Part shown: piece by piece, positions 1 to 5,631 of the stretch
How positions within the stretch are numbered: the first letter of the stretch is position 1
Layout: every line of letters begins with the position of its first letter
Assembly: GCA_945645715.1 (NCBI GenBank)
Contig: CALZFJ010000107.1
Location: 1-7,017 of the forward strand
Direction: 5' to 3'
Origin: an uncultured Prevotellaceae bacterium
GTDB taxonomy: Bacteria > Bacteroidota > Bacteroidia > Bacteroidales > Muribaculaceae
Length of the DNA: 7,017 bases
The notes under the pieces: generated by a model
What the model saw: only the letters and a program-made list of their open reading frames with translations
What the model was told of the DNA's origin: nothing
The model's database searches: none
Position numbers and translations under genes: made by a program

Positions 1-230
1 CTGCTATAAAGAACCGCGATAAGCGTATTGCCGAACAAGATGCGCAAATAGAGCAGAAGGACGCCCAACTTGAGCAGAAGGATGCGCAAATAGAACAGAA
101 AGATGCGCAGCTTGAGCAGAAAGACAAGGCTTTAGTGGCTTCTGCTAAAGCGATGAAAGTGGCGGGAATGTCAATAGAACAGATTTCGGCAATCACAGGT
201 TTGCCAATCGGTGATATAGAGGCATTATAG
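1..230 (+). CDS. Rpn/PD-(D/E)XK nuclease-transposase family protein, C-terminal fragment (5' end outside window)
   Basis: The reading frame is open from base 3 to the TAG at 228-230, giving about 75 residues with no start in the window. Residues encoded by 30-134 form a charged helical stretch of five heptads (EQKDAQI/EQKDAQL type). A short tail follows with the pattern MKVAGMSIEQISAITGLPI, then GDIEAL. Such a helix plus a 'G-M-S-x-E-x-I-x-x-I-T-G-L' helix-turn-helix-like end is typical of the C-terminus of Bacteroidales Rpn (recombination-promoting nuclease) / PD-(D/E)XK transposase-like proteins. The catalytic nuclease domain would lie upstream of the window, so the family call rests on the tail alone. 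No clear terminator follows; the ffs promoter starts 76 bp downstream. The gene could also encode another protein with a similar coiled-coil end. Confidence 0.7.
   Translation, partial: AIKNRDKRIAEQDAQIEQKDAQLEQKDAQIEQKDAQLEQKDKALVASAKAMKVAGMSIEQISAITGLPIGDIEAL
30..134 (+). repeat. 21-bp tandem repeat, five units, encoding heptads
   Basis: The units are 30-50, 51-71, 72-92, 93-113 and 114-134, encoding AEQDAQI, EQKDAQL, EQKDAQI, EQKDAQL and EQKDKAL. The last residue alternates I, L, I, L, so there is also a 42-bp period. The units differ mainly at synonymous third positions (gag/gaa, aag/aaa, gat/gac). This implies selection on the heptad rather than a fresh DNA slippage event. The product should be one long polar alpha helix. 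Confidence 0.85.
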
Positions 231-306
231 TGGTTTTGCAGATTACTGATTCACAACTGTTTATTGCCTATGCCGATTTGAATAGCGGAAAAATATGGCT
301 GAAAAG

Positions 307-337
307 TTTGTCAGTTCAGGAAAAATGCGTACCTTTG
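307..337 (+). promoter_or_regulatory. Bacteroidota sigma-A type promoter of the ffs-tRNA unit
   Basis: TTTG at 307-310 is followed, after exactly 19 nt, by TACCTTTG at 330-337. This is a full match to the Bacteroidota TTTG / TAnnTTTG (-33/-7) consensus. Initiation about 6 nt downstream falls at about 343, which is the first base of the terminal stem of the SRP RNA, so promoter and RNA predictions agree independently. Confidence 0.85.
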
Positions 338-342
338 CAGCC

Positions 343-439
343 GGGTAAGTCCTATACGACCAGCTCCTTGTCAACTCCCCCAGGTCTTGACCGAAGCAAG
401 GGTAGCAGGTTGTAGCGGTGCGATGTAGATAGCTTACCC
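343..439 (+). ncRNA. ffs: bacterial small signal recognition particle RNA (4.5S type)
   Basis: The RNA binds Ffh and directs nascent membrane and secretory proteins to FtsY and the Sec translocon. The 5' GGGTAAG (343-349) pairs perfectly with CTTACCC (433-439), closing a rod of about 97 nt. An inner stem pairs CAAC (372-375) with GTTG (409-412). The apical Ffh-binding region has the conserved CAGG (381-384) opposite AGCA (395-398), as in the E. coli 4.5S symmetric internal loop. The tip differs from the usual GGAA tetraloop: it reads UC-UUGACC-GA, a likely hexaloop. Transcription should start at about 343 from the promoter just upstream. There is no terminator at the 3' end, because tRNA-Thr starts 4 nt later, so 3' maturation probably depends on processing of the joint transcript. 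The exact ends are inferred from pairing. Confidence 0.92.
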
Positions 440-443
440 ATCT

Positions 444-517
444 GCCTCTTTAGCTCAGTTGGCCAGAGCACGTGATTTGTAATCTCGGGGTCGTTGGTTC
501 GAATCCGACAAGAGGCT
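444..517 (+). tRNA. tRNA-Thr (anticodon UGU)
   Basis: A complete cloverleaf is visible. The acceptor is GCCTCTT (444-450) with AAGAGGC (510-516), and the discriminator is T517. The D stem is GCTC/GAGC (453-456, 466-469). The anticodon loop TTTGTAA (476-482) has TGT at 478-480, and the T stem is GTTGG/CCGAC with loop TTCGAAT. The anticodon reads ACA (and, by wobble, other ACN) threonine codons. The anticodon stem CGTGA/TCTCG has one U-U mismatch at its third pair (473/485). CCA is not encoded. The gene has no room for its own promoter after ffs (4 nt gap), so it is expected to be the distal part of the ffs transcript. Confidence 0.97.
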
Positions 518-518
518 C

Positions 519-562
519 AAAAGCAAAGCGAGACGATAGCAATATCGCCTCGCTTTACTTTT
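519..562 (+). terminator. long hairpin terminator after tRNA-Thr, probably bidirectional
   Basis: Arms 519-538 and 543-562 form 20 positions around a GCAA loop, with A-rich 5' and T-rich 3' flanks (ACTTTT at 557-562). As + strand RNA there are two mismatches (C524/A557 and A533/C548). As - strand RNA both become G-U wobbles, and the U-rich flank is UUUGCUUUU. It lies at the convergence of the ffs-tRNA unit and the minus-strand rlmN/endonuclease unit, so it can serve either direction. Confidence 0.8.
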
Positions 563-671
563 AGTACGCTTGGCATACGTACCGTCTAACGGGTGCACAG
601 TAGATATTTAGTGGGGTCAGTAGAAAATCAGCGGTTTTTATCGGTTGGTTGGAATTGGTGGGATTATAAGC

Positions 672-707
672 AGGAAACCCCACTGCCTGGGGGCAATGGG
701 GCTTCCT
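672..707 (-). terminator. hairpin terminator of the rlmN-endonuclease unit
   Basis: The hairpin starts 17 nt after the endonuclease stop codon. Arms 672-687 and 692-707 pair over 16 positions with a 4-nt loop. In + strand RNA two A-C mismatches would break it (677/702 and 683/696). In - strand RNA both are G-U wobbles, so the stem is continuous, which assigns it to the minus-strand transcript. The downstream U tract is poor (tail GCUUAUAAU), so termination efficiency is uncertain, although the second hairpin at 519-562 lies beyond it. Confidence 0.65.
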
Positions 708-723
708 TGGGTTGTGATATTGG

Positions 724-3123
724 TTACTTTACTATCACTTTCTTTGAGGAGGAGGCTGTTGTCACTATGTAGATGCCCTTGGGGAGATGCAGGATAGTGG
801 TGCCGGCTGCGGGTGTGCCGTTCCACTGCTCTCGGGCATCGAGTGAGTAGATTGTCAGCGGCGTGTTTCCGTCGCACTCAATGGAGATTGTGCCCTGTGC
901 GGTGCAGTAGGCGTCCCAAGTGCGTGCAGCATCTACCGACGTTATGGCTCCCATGTAGTCGCTGATGGCTATGTCGTCGATGTTGAGGCGCTTTCCGGCA
1001 GTCTGTTCAATTGCGATTCGCACGCTTCCGGTTACATTCATGGTGAATGAGTAGAGCGAGAGGTCGCCCTTGGTGATGGTCACATTGTCGGCAAGCACAA
1101 GCCACGACTCACCGCCATCTACCGAATATTTTATGCTCACTGTTGCATCATCGTCATTGCCAAAGGGCGCGGCATAGAAAGAGAGTGTTCCGGCACCGCG
1201 CAGCTTGTCTTCAGCCATGCGTACCCAGCGCTCACCGCTCTTGCCGGTGCATAGTGCATGTGAGCCGTTGAAACGGTCGTCTGTGCGGCCATAAATTCCC
1301 ACTTTAGAGCGGCTCCACTGGCAGGCGTTGCCTTGGAAATCGCTACTCAGGTAGCCTTCGGCTTCTTCAATCTCAAAATCCTCAAAGAAGCTTACAGCCT
1401 CGGCGGCAGTTCCGATGACAGGTACATCATCGCCATAGAAGGTGGCTGTGTGCAGCGACAGTGTGCCGCTATACTCGCCGGCTTCGCAAGCCTGCATGCG
1501 CAAATACACTGTTTCGCCTTCGGGTGATATGATGAGGCTTTGCGACCACGACGATTTGTCGGAGCTAAGTTCAAACGGCTCGGTGACTTCTACCGTTACC
1601 GGGTCGGTGATATAGTCGGTGAATACCTGAACCTCTACAGCTTCGGAAGGTATGCCCGGCTCGGTGCTGAGGTTCAGTCCGCCTTCCGGCAGGATAAATG
1701 TGAGCACGAGGTCGGGGTCGGCAGTAGTGACACTAACCACATTTGAGCGTCTGCCGCCTTCGGAGGTGAGCCAATAATAATAGGTTGTGCTCGGTGCGAC
1801 GCCTTTCACGTCGTAACATTCCTCGCTTGATTCTATTTCCACCGGGAATCCGGCAATCGGAGTAGTCATGTCGCTCTCGGTGATGTTGAGTGTGTACATA
1901 CCGCTGAAATCCACATCAATCCAGTTGGCGGTAAACGAAGTGGGAGTGATGTTGGTTGCTGCACCTGCGGGAATGCCGTCGGTGCACTCAGCCGTGAGAG
2001 TTATGGTTGATGACACTTCGCTGCTTGCTATTGTGACTGCAACGCTCTGCGTGCCTGTTGTGCCCGACTTGAATGTGACATCGAACGATGTGCCTTCTTT
2101 TGCGCCATCGGCGGTGATTGAGGCCTTTGATGCCGAGAAATTGCTGCTGCCCGAGAGTGTAATGGTGAGATTCTCCTGCAAGTCGGAGCCTTTCACTTTT
2201 ATGCGATACACTAGAGGCACGTTGATGCCGGTAATGCCCATATAGTCGCTGCTGCCATCTACCGGCAGTGTGAGCATAGGGTCGAGCACACCGCCTGGTG
2301 CCCAGCCGTCGTTTGTCCGGGTGCCCCAAATATACTCGGCAAGCTCCGGGTGGTCGATGAACGGGTTGCGGTTGTGCTGATAGGCTTCAACGGCATTGTT
2401 TCGGTCGATTTCCTTCTGGCTCACAGGGTCCTGGCGATGCCACTTCATGAGCATATCTACCGACCATGAGCTGAAGCATGGGTAGCTGTTTCCGGCAAGT
2501 TGCGGACTGTCCCACGAGCTGATGCGGCTGTTGTAGGCGGCAGCCATATAAAAGTAGGTACGTGCAAAATCGCCCTTATATTGGTCGTCGGGTTCAAACA
2601 CGGTTCCCGAGTAGCCCGGGAAGGTGCTTTTGCCGAGTCGTCCCAGAGCCTTGATGTTGCCGCTTGATGCCACATAGGAGCCATTGGCACACTCGCCGTA
2701 GGGGTAGTTGCTGCGCTGCCCGTTCACTTTGCCGTCGGTAGGATATACGTGGAAAGCGTCGGTCACCATAGGGGCAGCATCGTTAAACCAGCTTTTGGGG
2801 AAAGAGTGCTCGCGGTTGTAGCAATCACCGATAGAGCTGTAGTTTCCGCATCGGTCGCCGCGACCGGGATTGTATTTTGTGGTGGCATACATGTCCCATA
2901 TATAGCCGTCGGCTGTCACGTCGCTCGTCTGGTACACATCGTAGAGACCGCCGTAGGATACAGCCGTGTGTGGACCTACAATAGCTTCAAGTGCGCTGAG
3001 TAGGCGGCCTTTGTTCTTGCCGATTGCCGAGTCGTAGTATCCGCTCGGAGCTTGAGCGGTGGCGATGATTGCCACAGTTGCCGATAGGCACAATAGAAAA
3101 GTTCGCTTCAATAGAGAGTTCAT
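724..3123 (-). CDS. secreted multidomain endonuclease I family protein with T9SS-like C-terminal tail
   Basis: The product is a 799-residue non-specific nuclease predicted to act outside the cell or on its surface, probably breaking down DNA or RNA for nutrients. Residues 1-25 are a signal peptide (KR, hydrophobic core, AQA cleavage motif). Residues about 28-267 match the endonuclease I (EndA/Bsn-like) domain: NREHSFPKSWF at 103-113 with the catalytic-type His106, DAFHVYPTDGKVNGQRSNYPYG region at 122-143, and NRNPFIDHPELAEYIWG at 251-267. Then come an Ig-like region (about 295-380), an FN3-like domain (about 388-467, with TSFTANW), a second Ig-like region (about 493-560), and a jelly-roll/MAM-like module (about 580-723, from FFEDFE to LNIDDIAI). 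The C-terminal tail (750-799) ends PKGIYIV...KKVIVK, as in T9SS cargo. It starts 23 nt after the rlmN stop and is probably co-transcribed with it. The family call is firm; the accessory domain boundaries are approximate. Confidence 0.93.
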   Translation of the reverse strand: MNSLLKRTFLLCLSATVAIIATAQAPSGYYDSAIGKNKGRLLSALEAIVGPHTAVSYGGLYDVYQTSDVTADGYIWDMYATTKYNPGRGDRCGNYSSIGDCYNREHSFPKSWFNDAAPMVTDAFHVYPTDGKVNGQRSNYPYGECANGSYVASSGNIKALGRLGKSTFPGYSGTVFEPDDQYKGDFARTYFYMAAAYNSRISSWDSPQLAGNSYPCFSSWSVDMLMKWHRQDPVSQKEIDRNNAVEAYQHNRNPFIDHPELAEYIWGTRTNDGWAPGGVLDPMLTLPVDGSSDYMGITGINVPLVYRIKVKGSDLQENLTITLSGSSNFSASKASITADGAKEGTSFDVTFKSGTTGTQSVAVTIASSEVSSTITLTAECTDGIPAGAATNITPTSFTANWIDVDFSGMYTLNITESDMTTPIAGFPVEIESSEECYDVKGVAPSTTYYYWLTSEGGRRSNVVSVTTADPDLVLTFILPEGGLNLSTEPGIPSEAVEVQVFTDYITDPVTVEVTEPFELSSDKSSWSQSLIISPEGETVYLRMQACEAGEYSGTLSLHTATFYGDDVPVIGTAAEAVSFFEDFEIEEAEGYLSSDFQGNACQWSRSKVGIYGRTDDRFNGSHALCTGKSGERWVRMAEDKLRGAGTLSFYAAPFGNDDDATVSIKYSVDGGESWLVLADNVTITKGDLSLYSFTMNVTGSVRIAIEQTAGKRLNIDDIAISDYMGAITSVDAARTWDAYCTAQGTISIECDGNTPLTIYSLDAREQWNGTPAAGTTILHLPKGIYIVTTASSSKKVIVK

Positions 3124-3146
3124 GTCGATGGTAGTGATTTTGTTGA

Positions 3147-4238
3147 TTATTGATTCTGATTCTTGTCTTTCACTTTTCCGGCAAGCATTCCGCAGGCTGC
3201 AAAGATGTCCTCGCCGCGGCTGCGGCGAATGGTGCAGATGATACCCTGGCTGTTGAGCCGGTCGCGGAAAGCTACCATGTTGGCTTCGTTAGAGGTGCGC
3301 AGCGATGAGCCGGGAATGGCATGGAATCGAATGAGGTTCACTCGCGAATCCACATGCCTGAGCAGCTTTGCGAGAGCGTCGGCGTGCATGGCATCGTCGT
3401 TAAGCCCCTCCCACATGATGTATTCCACCGAGAGGCGTCGCTGGTGGGCGAAGTCGTAGTTGCTTAGCAGTTTCATCACATCGGTCACGGCAAAGGCACG
3501 CTCCACAGGCATCAGCTGCTCGCGCTCGGTGTGATAGGGAGAGTGGACGCTGATGGCAATGTGCACGCTCGTCTCGTCGAGCAGGCGCCGCAATTCGGGC
3601 ATTTTGCCGATGCTCGACACGGTGATGCGCTTCGGGCTCCATGCGAGTCCCCACTTGGCAGTGAGTACGTCGATTACCTGCAACACTGCATCTGCGTTGT
3701 CCATAGGTTCTCCCATTCCCATAAACACCACGTTGGTGAGCGTTTCAGTCTCGGGAATGCTCATTATCTGGTTGATGATTTCAGCCGGAGTGAGGTTGCC
3801 GTGGAATCCTTGTCGCCCCGTCATGCAGAAGGTGCAGCCCATGCGGCAGCCTTTCTGCGACGAGATGCACAGTGTGGCGCGGTCGCCGTCGGGGATATAC
3901 ACGCTCTCCACCGCCTTCCCATCGCTTGTGGCAAAGAGGTATTTCACAGTGCCGTCGATGCTGCGCTGCTCATGCATGGGGGCATATCGGCCCACGGTGT
4001 AGAGCGAGGCGAGCTTTCGGCGGTTGTTCTTCGATATATTGTTCATCTCCTCAAAGTCGGAGGCTCGGTGGGTGTAGAGCCACTCGGCGAGCTGTGTAGC
4101 GGTGAATCGGGGCATACCGAGATTCTTCACCACCTCTTGCAGCTGCGCGAGTGTCATTCCCAGGAGAGGCGTGAGAGTAGTCGCAACGTTGTTTTCTATT
4201 TTTTCCATTTTCTGCATATTGTAATTTTTTAGCGGCAT
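3147..4238 (-). CDS. rlmN: dual-specificity RNA methyltransferase RlmN (23S rRNA A2503 / tRNA A37 C2-methyltransferase)
   Basis: This is a cytoplasmic radical SAM enzyme that methylates C2 of A2503 in 23S rRNA and of A37 in some tRNAs. The 363-residue reading contains the [4Fe-4S]-binding CxxxCxxC as C131, C135 and C138 (GCRMGCTFCMTG). It has the conserved upstream cysteine C124 (TLCISSQKGC) and the methyl-carrier/resolving-type C349 in RRSRGEDIFAACGMLAG. GMGEP lies at 174-178 and the ITVSSIG segment at 205-211. The N-terminal helical domain begins near LLGMTLAQLQEVV (25-37). The true start is uncertain: ATGs at 4238, 4217 and 4208 are all in frame, and family proteins usually begin close to the TPLLGMT motif, which favours 4217 or 4208 (356 or 353 residues). 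No strong Shine-Dalgarno is seen, as is common in this phylum. It is the first gene of a likely two-gene minus-strand operon. Confidence 0.97.
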   Translation of the reverse strand: MPLKNYNMQKMEKIENNVATTLTPLLGMTLAQLQEVVKNLGMPRFTATQLAEWLYTHRASDFEEMNNISKNNRRKLASLYTVGRYAPMHEQRSIDGTVKYLFATSDGKAVESVYIPDGDRATLCISSQKGCRMGCTFCMTGRQGFHGNLTPAEIINQIMSIPETETLTNVVFMGMGEPMDNADAVLQVIDVLTAKWGLAWSPKRITVSSIGKMPELRRLLDETSVHIAISVHSPYHTEREQLMPVERAFAVTDVMKLLSNYDFAHQRRLSVEYIMWEGLNDDAMHADALAKLLRHVDSRVNLIRFHAIPGSSLRTSNEANMVAFRDRLNSQGIICTIRRSRGEDIFAACGMLAGKVKDKNQNQ

Positions 4239-4276
4239 CGTTGCCCGATGATGCCTTGCGTGGGGTGAACACTATG

Positions 4277-4284
4277 CAAAATTA
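4277..4284 (-). promoter_or_regulatory. candidate -7 element for rlmN
   Basis: On the minus strand this reads TAATTTTG, a full TAnnTTTG match, 38 bp before the upstream-most rlmN ATG. No good TTTG appears at the expected -33 distance, so the site is supported by the -7 element and its position only. Confidence 0.45.
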
Positions 4285-4333
4285 CACATTATCCGCGATA
4301 TTCCTTCTATGTCGTTGAAAAAAAGTGTTATGG

Positions 4334-4348
4334 TTTACAATCTGTAAA
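4334..4348. promoter_or_regulatory. 15-bp inverted repeat TTTACA-ATC-TGTAAA between divergent genes
   Basis: A perfect 6-bp dyad with a 3-bp spacer sits in the 283-bp intergenic region between rlmN (leftward) and the DUF4923-like gene (rightward). It is about 50-60 bp upstream of each predicted promoter core. Its size suits a dimeric regulator. With A/T-rich arms in an A/T-rich spacer, a chance origin is possible. Confidence 0.35.
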
Positions 4349-4396
4349 AAAATGGGGCTTTTGGTGGGTTAAAATTCGGTTTTTGTGCGGCGAGTG

Positions 4397-4427
4397 TTTC
4401 AGAATTGGAAAATTCTGTGTAAGTTTG
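4397..4427 (+). promoter_or_regulatory. promoter of the DUF4923-like gene
   Basis: TTTC at 4397-4400 is followed, after 19 nt, by TAAGTTTG at 4420-4427, a complete TAnnTTTG match with a one-base-off -33 box. Expected initiation near 4434 leaves a leader of about 88 nt that is A-rich before the ATG at 4522, with a weak AAGGAA at about 4495-4500. Confidence 0.75.
4400..4417. promoter_or_regulatory. perfect palindrome CAGAATT-GGAA-AATTCTG inside the promoter spacer (candidate operator)
   Basis: Arms 4400-4406 and 4411-4417 are exact reverse complements with a 4-bp spacer. The dyad fills nearly all the space between the -33 (4397-4400) and -7 (4420-4427) boxes. A dimeric repressor bound there would block RNA polymerase. 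No binding protein can be assigned from the window. Confidence 0.5.
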
Positions 4428-4521
4428 TGCCCGAAAATGGCGATTCTTCCACCGAAATGATGAGAAAAAACAGAATAAACTGCAACCAAACAAAAAGGAA
4501 ATTAATCACAAATTCACTAAA

Positions 4522-5136
4522 ATGAAGCACTTTAAATTGATCTTAGTGGCACTGGTGGCTGTGAGCAGCCTCGGTGCATCGGCTTTCGACTGGAAGCAAC
4601 TTGGCAGCGCACTCTCGAGCGGCAGCCTTGGCAGCGTTATCAATAATGTAATTTCGTCGGACAGCATCACCGTTGCCGATGTCACCGGTGAGTGGACTTA
4701 TTCGGGTCCGGCAGTGTCGTTTCAGAGCGATGACTTGCTCAAGAAGGCCGGTGGTGCCGCTGTGGCTACTACCATAGAGAACAAATTGGCGCCCTATTAT
4801 CAGCGTGCAGGAATCGATGGTATGAAACTGACTTTCGACGGCAAAGGCAATGTGACTATGCTCCTCAAGAATGGCCGCACCGTGAATGGCACAGTGAAGC
4901 AGGGCGCGAAAGCCGGACAGTTGCTGTTTAATTTCAGCCGTCTCGGCACCAGCTATGGCAATCTCACTGCCTATGTAACCAAGGGCACCGACCTCAGCAT
5001 CATGTTCGACGTGAGCAAGCTCCAGGGGCTCGTCTCGGCTATCGCAAAATACACGAAGAATTCCACTGCGACAACAGCCTCATCGCTCCTCTCGGAGTAT
5101 AAAGGCATATATGCAGGCATAAAGCTCAGCAAGTAA
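4522..5136 (+). CDS. exported DUF4923-like (lipocalin-like) protein
   Basis: The 204-residue product has a signal peptide at residues 1-21 (MKHFK, hydrophobic core, cleavage after ASA), so it is exported to the periplasm or surface. No lipobox cysteine is seen. The mature protein begins FDWKQLGSALSSGSLGSVINNV. It then has the VTGEWTYSGPAVSFQSDDLLKKAGGAA segment (54-80), a helix ending KLAPYYQRAGI (88-98), and alternating beta strands (101-164: MKLTFDGKGNVTMLLKNG, TVNGTVKQG, QLLFNFSRLG, LTAYVTKGTDLSIMFDVSKL). This order matches the Bacteroidales DUF4923 family as I know it, a lipocalin-like barrel of unknown function; I cannot confirm by search. It has its own promoter, and a hairpin at 5167-5193 follows, so it is probably monocistronic. 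Confidence 0.78.
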   Translation: MKHFKLILVALVAVSSLGASAFDWKQLGSALSSGSLGSVINNVISSDSITVADVTGEWTYSGPAVSFQSDDLLKKAGGAAVATTIENKLAPYYQRAGIDGMKLTFDGKGNVTMLLKNGRTVNGTVKQGAKAGQLLFNFSRLGTSYGNLTAYVTKGTDLSIMFDVSKLQGLVSAIAKYTKNSTATTASSLLSEYKGIYAGIKLSK

Positions 5137-5166
5137 CCCGATAGAAGTAAAGAAAACGCGATATTC

Positions 5167-5193
5167 CCCACACAGTCAGCGCGACGGTGTGGG
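5167..5193 (+). terminator. hairpin after the DUF4923-like gene
   Basis: CCCACAC (5167-5173) pairs with GTGTGGG (5187-5193). Inside, GTC (5175-5177) pairs with GAC (5183-5185) around a 5-nt loop, with one A-G mismatch between the two stems. ATTCTATT follows, a weak U-rich tail. It lies 30 nt after the stop codon, which fits a terminator. It also covers the first codons of the remnant that follows. Confidence 0.5.
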
Positions 5194-5458
5194 ATTCTAT
5201 TGGGGAAACGATGAAGGCACTCAAATCGCGGCACAGCCCGGCAGGGCATATCTGCAAGTGGCTGCCGCAAGCAGTGCTGCACAGGTGAAGGGATTCCGCC
5301 TGGGTGATGCAGGCACACTGCACATTGAGGGTATTTCAGCAGAAAACGGCACTGATGATGCCGATGGCGCTATCTACGACCTCAGCGGTCGCCGCGTGGA
5401 GAATCCGGCACCCGGTTTCTACATTCAGTGCGGCAAGAAAATCATCATCCGCAAATAA
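5189..5458 (+). pseudogene. remnant of a surface protein: C-terminal T9SS-like tail only
   Basis: The frame is open from 5123 to the TAA at 5456-5458, but the only plausible start codon is a GTG at 5189 inside a hairpin and with no ribosome-binding site. The residues match the last part of large secreted Bacteroidales proteins. A barrel-like segment reads VGFYWGNDEGTQIAAQPGRA, then YLQVAAA and a KGFRL segment. The sorting-type tail is GAIYDLSGRRVENPAPGFYI...KKIIIRK. There is no signal peptide and no N-terminal domain, so the product could not reach the secretion system. I infer that a deletion removed the 5' part of the gene, with the breakpoint between the DUF4923-like stop (5136) and about 5183. 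A less likely reading is a small expressed cytoplasmic protein of 89 residues. Confidence 0.7.
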
Positions 5459-5489
5459 AAGCTACGCATCGATATTTCGTTAAAGACCA

Positions 5490-5531
5490 TGCGCCCGAAA
5501 GCTCAACTGAGAGTGAGAGCTTTCGGGCGCA
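5490..5531. terminator. 15-bp perfect hairpin, terminator-like
   Basis: Arms 5490-5504 (TGCGCCCGAAAGCTC) and 5517-5531 are exact reverse complements around a 12-nt loop. It is 31 nt after the remnant's stop and 50 nt before the LytTR promoter. It insulates that promoter from upstream transcription and marks the 3' end of the original surface-protein gene. The tail (CTTTATG) is only moderately T-rich. Confidence 0.7.
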
Positions 5532-5580
5532 CTTTATGTCGTCAGTTTCCACGGATGCTTACAAATTACACCCCTGCAAG

Positions 5581-5613
5581 TTGCCCATATATGAGCGATT
5601 TTTGCTAACTTTG
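5581..5613 (+). promoter_or_regulatory. promoter of the LytTR operon
   Basis: TTGC at 5581-5584 is followed, after 21 nt, by TAACTTTG at 5606-5613, a complete -7 match. Initiation near 5620 would leave a leader of only about 12-15 nt before the ATG at 5632 or 5635, so translation cannot rely on a long 5' leader. Confidence 0.7.
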
Positions 5614-5631
5614 CGGCACTAAGTAATGTGA

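Noticed and set aside
30..134. CRISPR-like array
   Set aside because: The repeats are 21 bp, directly adjacent without spacers, and in frame with a protein.
230..415. Short + strand ORF of 61 codons between the nuclease tail and ffs
   Set aside because: It runs through the ffs promoter and the first two-thirds of the SRP RNA, and its residues show no family pattern.
444..562. tRNA-Thr 3' end as an integration site for a mobile element
   Set aside because: No integrase gene and no repeated copy of the tRNA 3' end are visible in the window; the following sequence is a terminator.
564..582. Inverted repeat GTACG...CGTAC after the tRNA terminator
   Set aside because: Arms are only 5 bp with a 9-bp spacer and no promoter nearby; consistent with chance.
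1868..2245. 125-codon + strand ORF opposite the endonuclease gene
   Set aside because: It mirrors the Ig-like region of the real gene; its hydrophobic look comes from antisense of Ser/Thr/Asp-rich codons.
3531..4232. 233-codon + strand ORF opposite rlmN
   Set aside because: It is antisense to highly conserved rlmN sequence, is rich in His/Arg/Ala as expected from a shadow frame, and has no recognisable domain.
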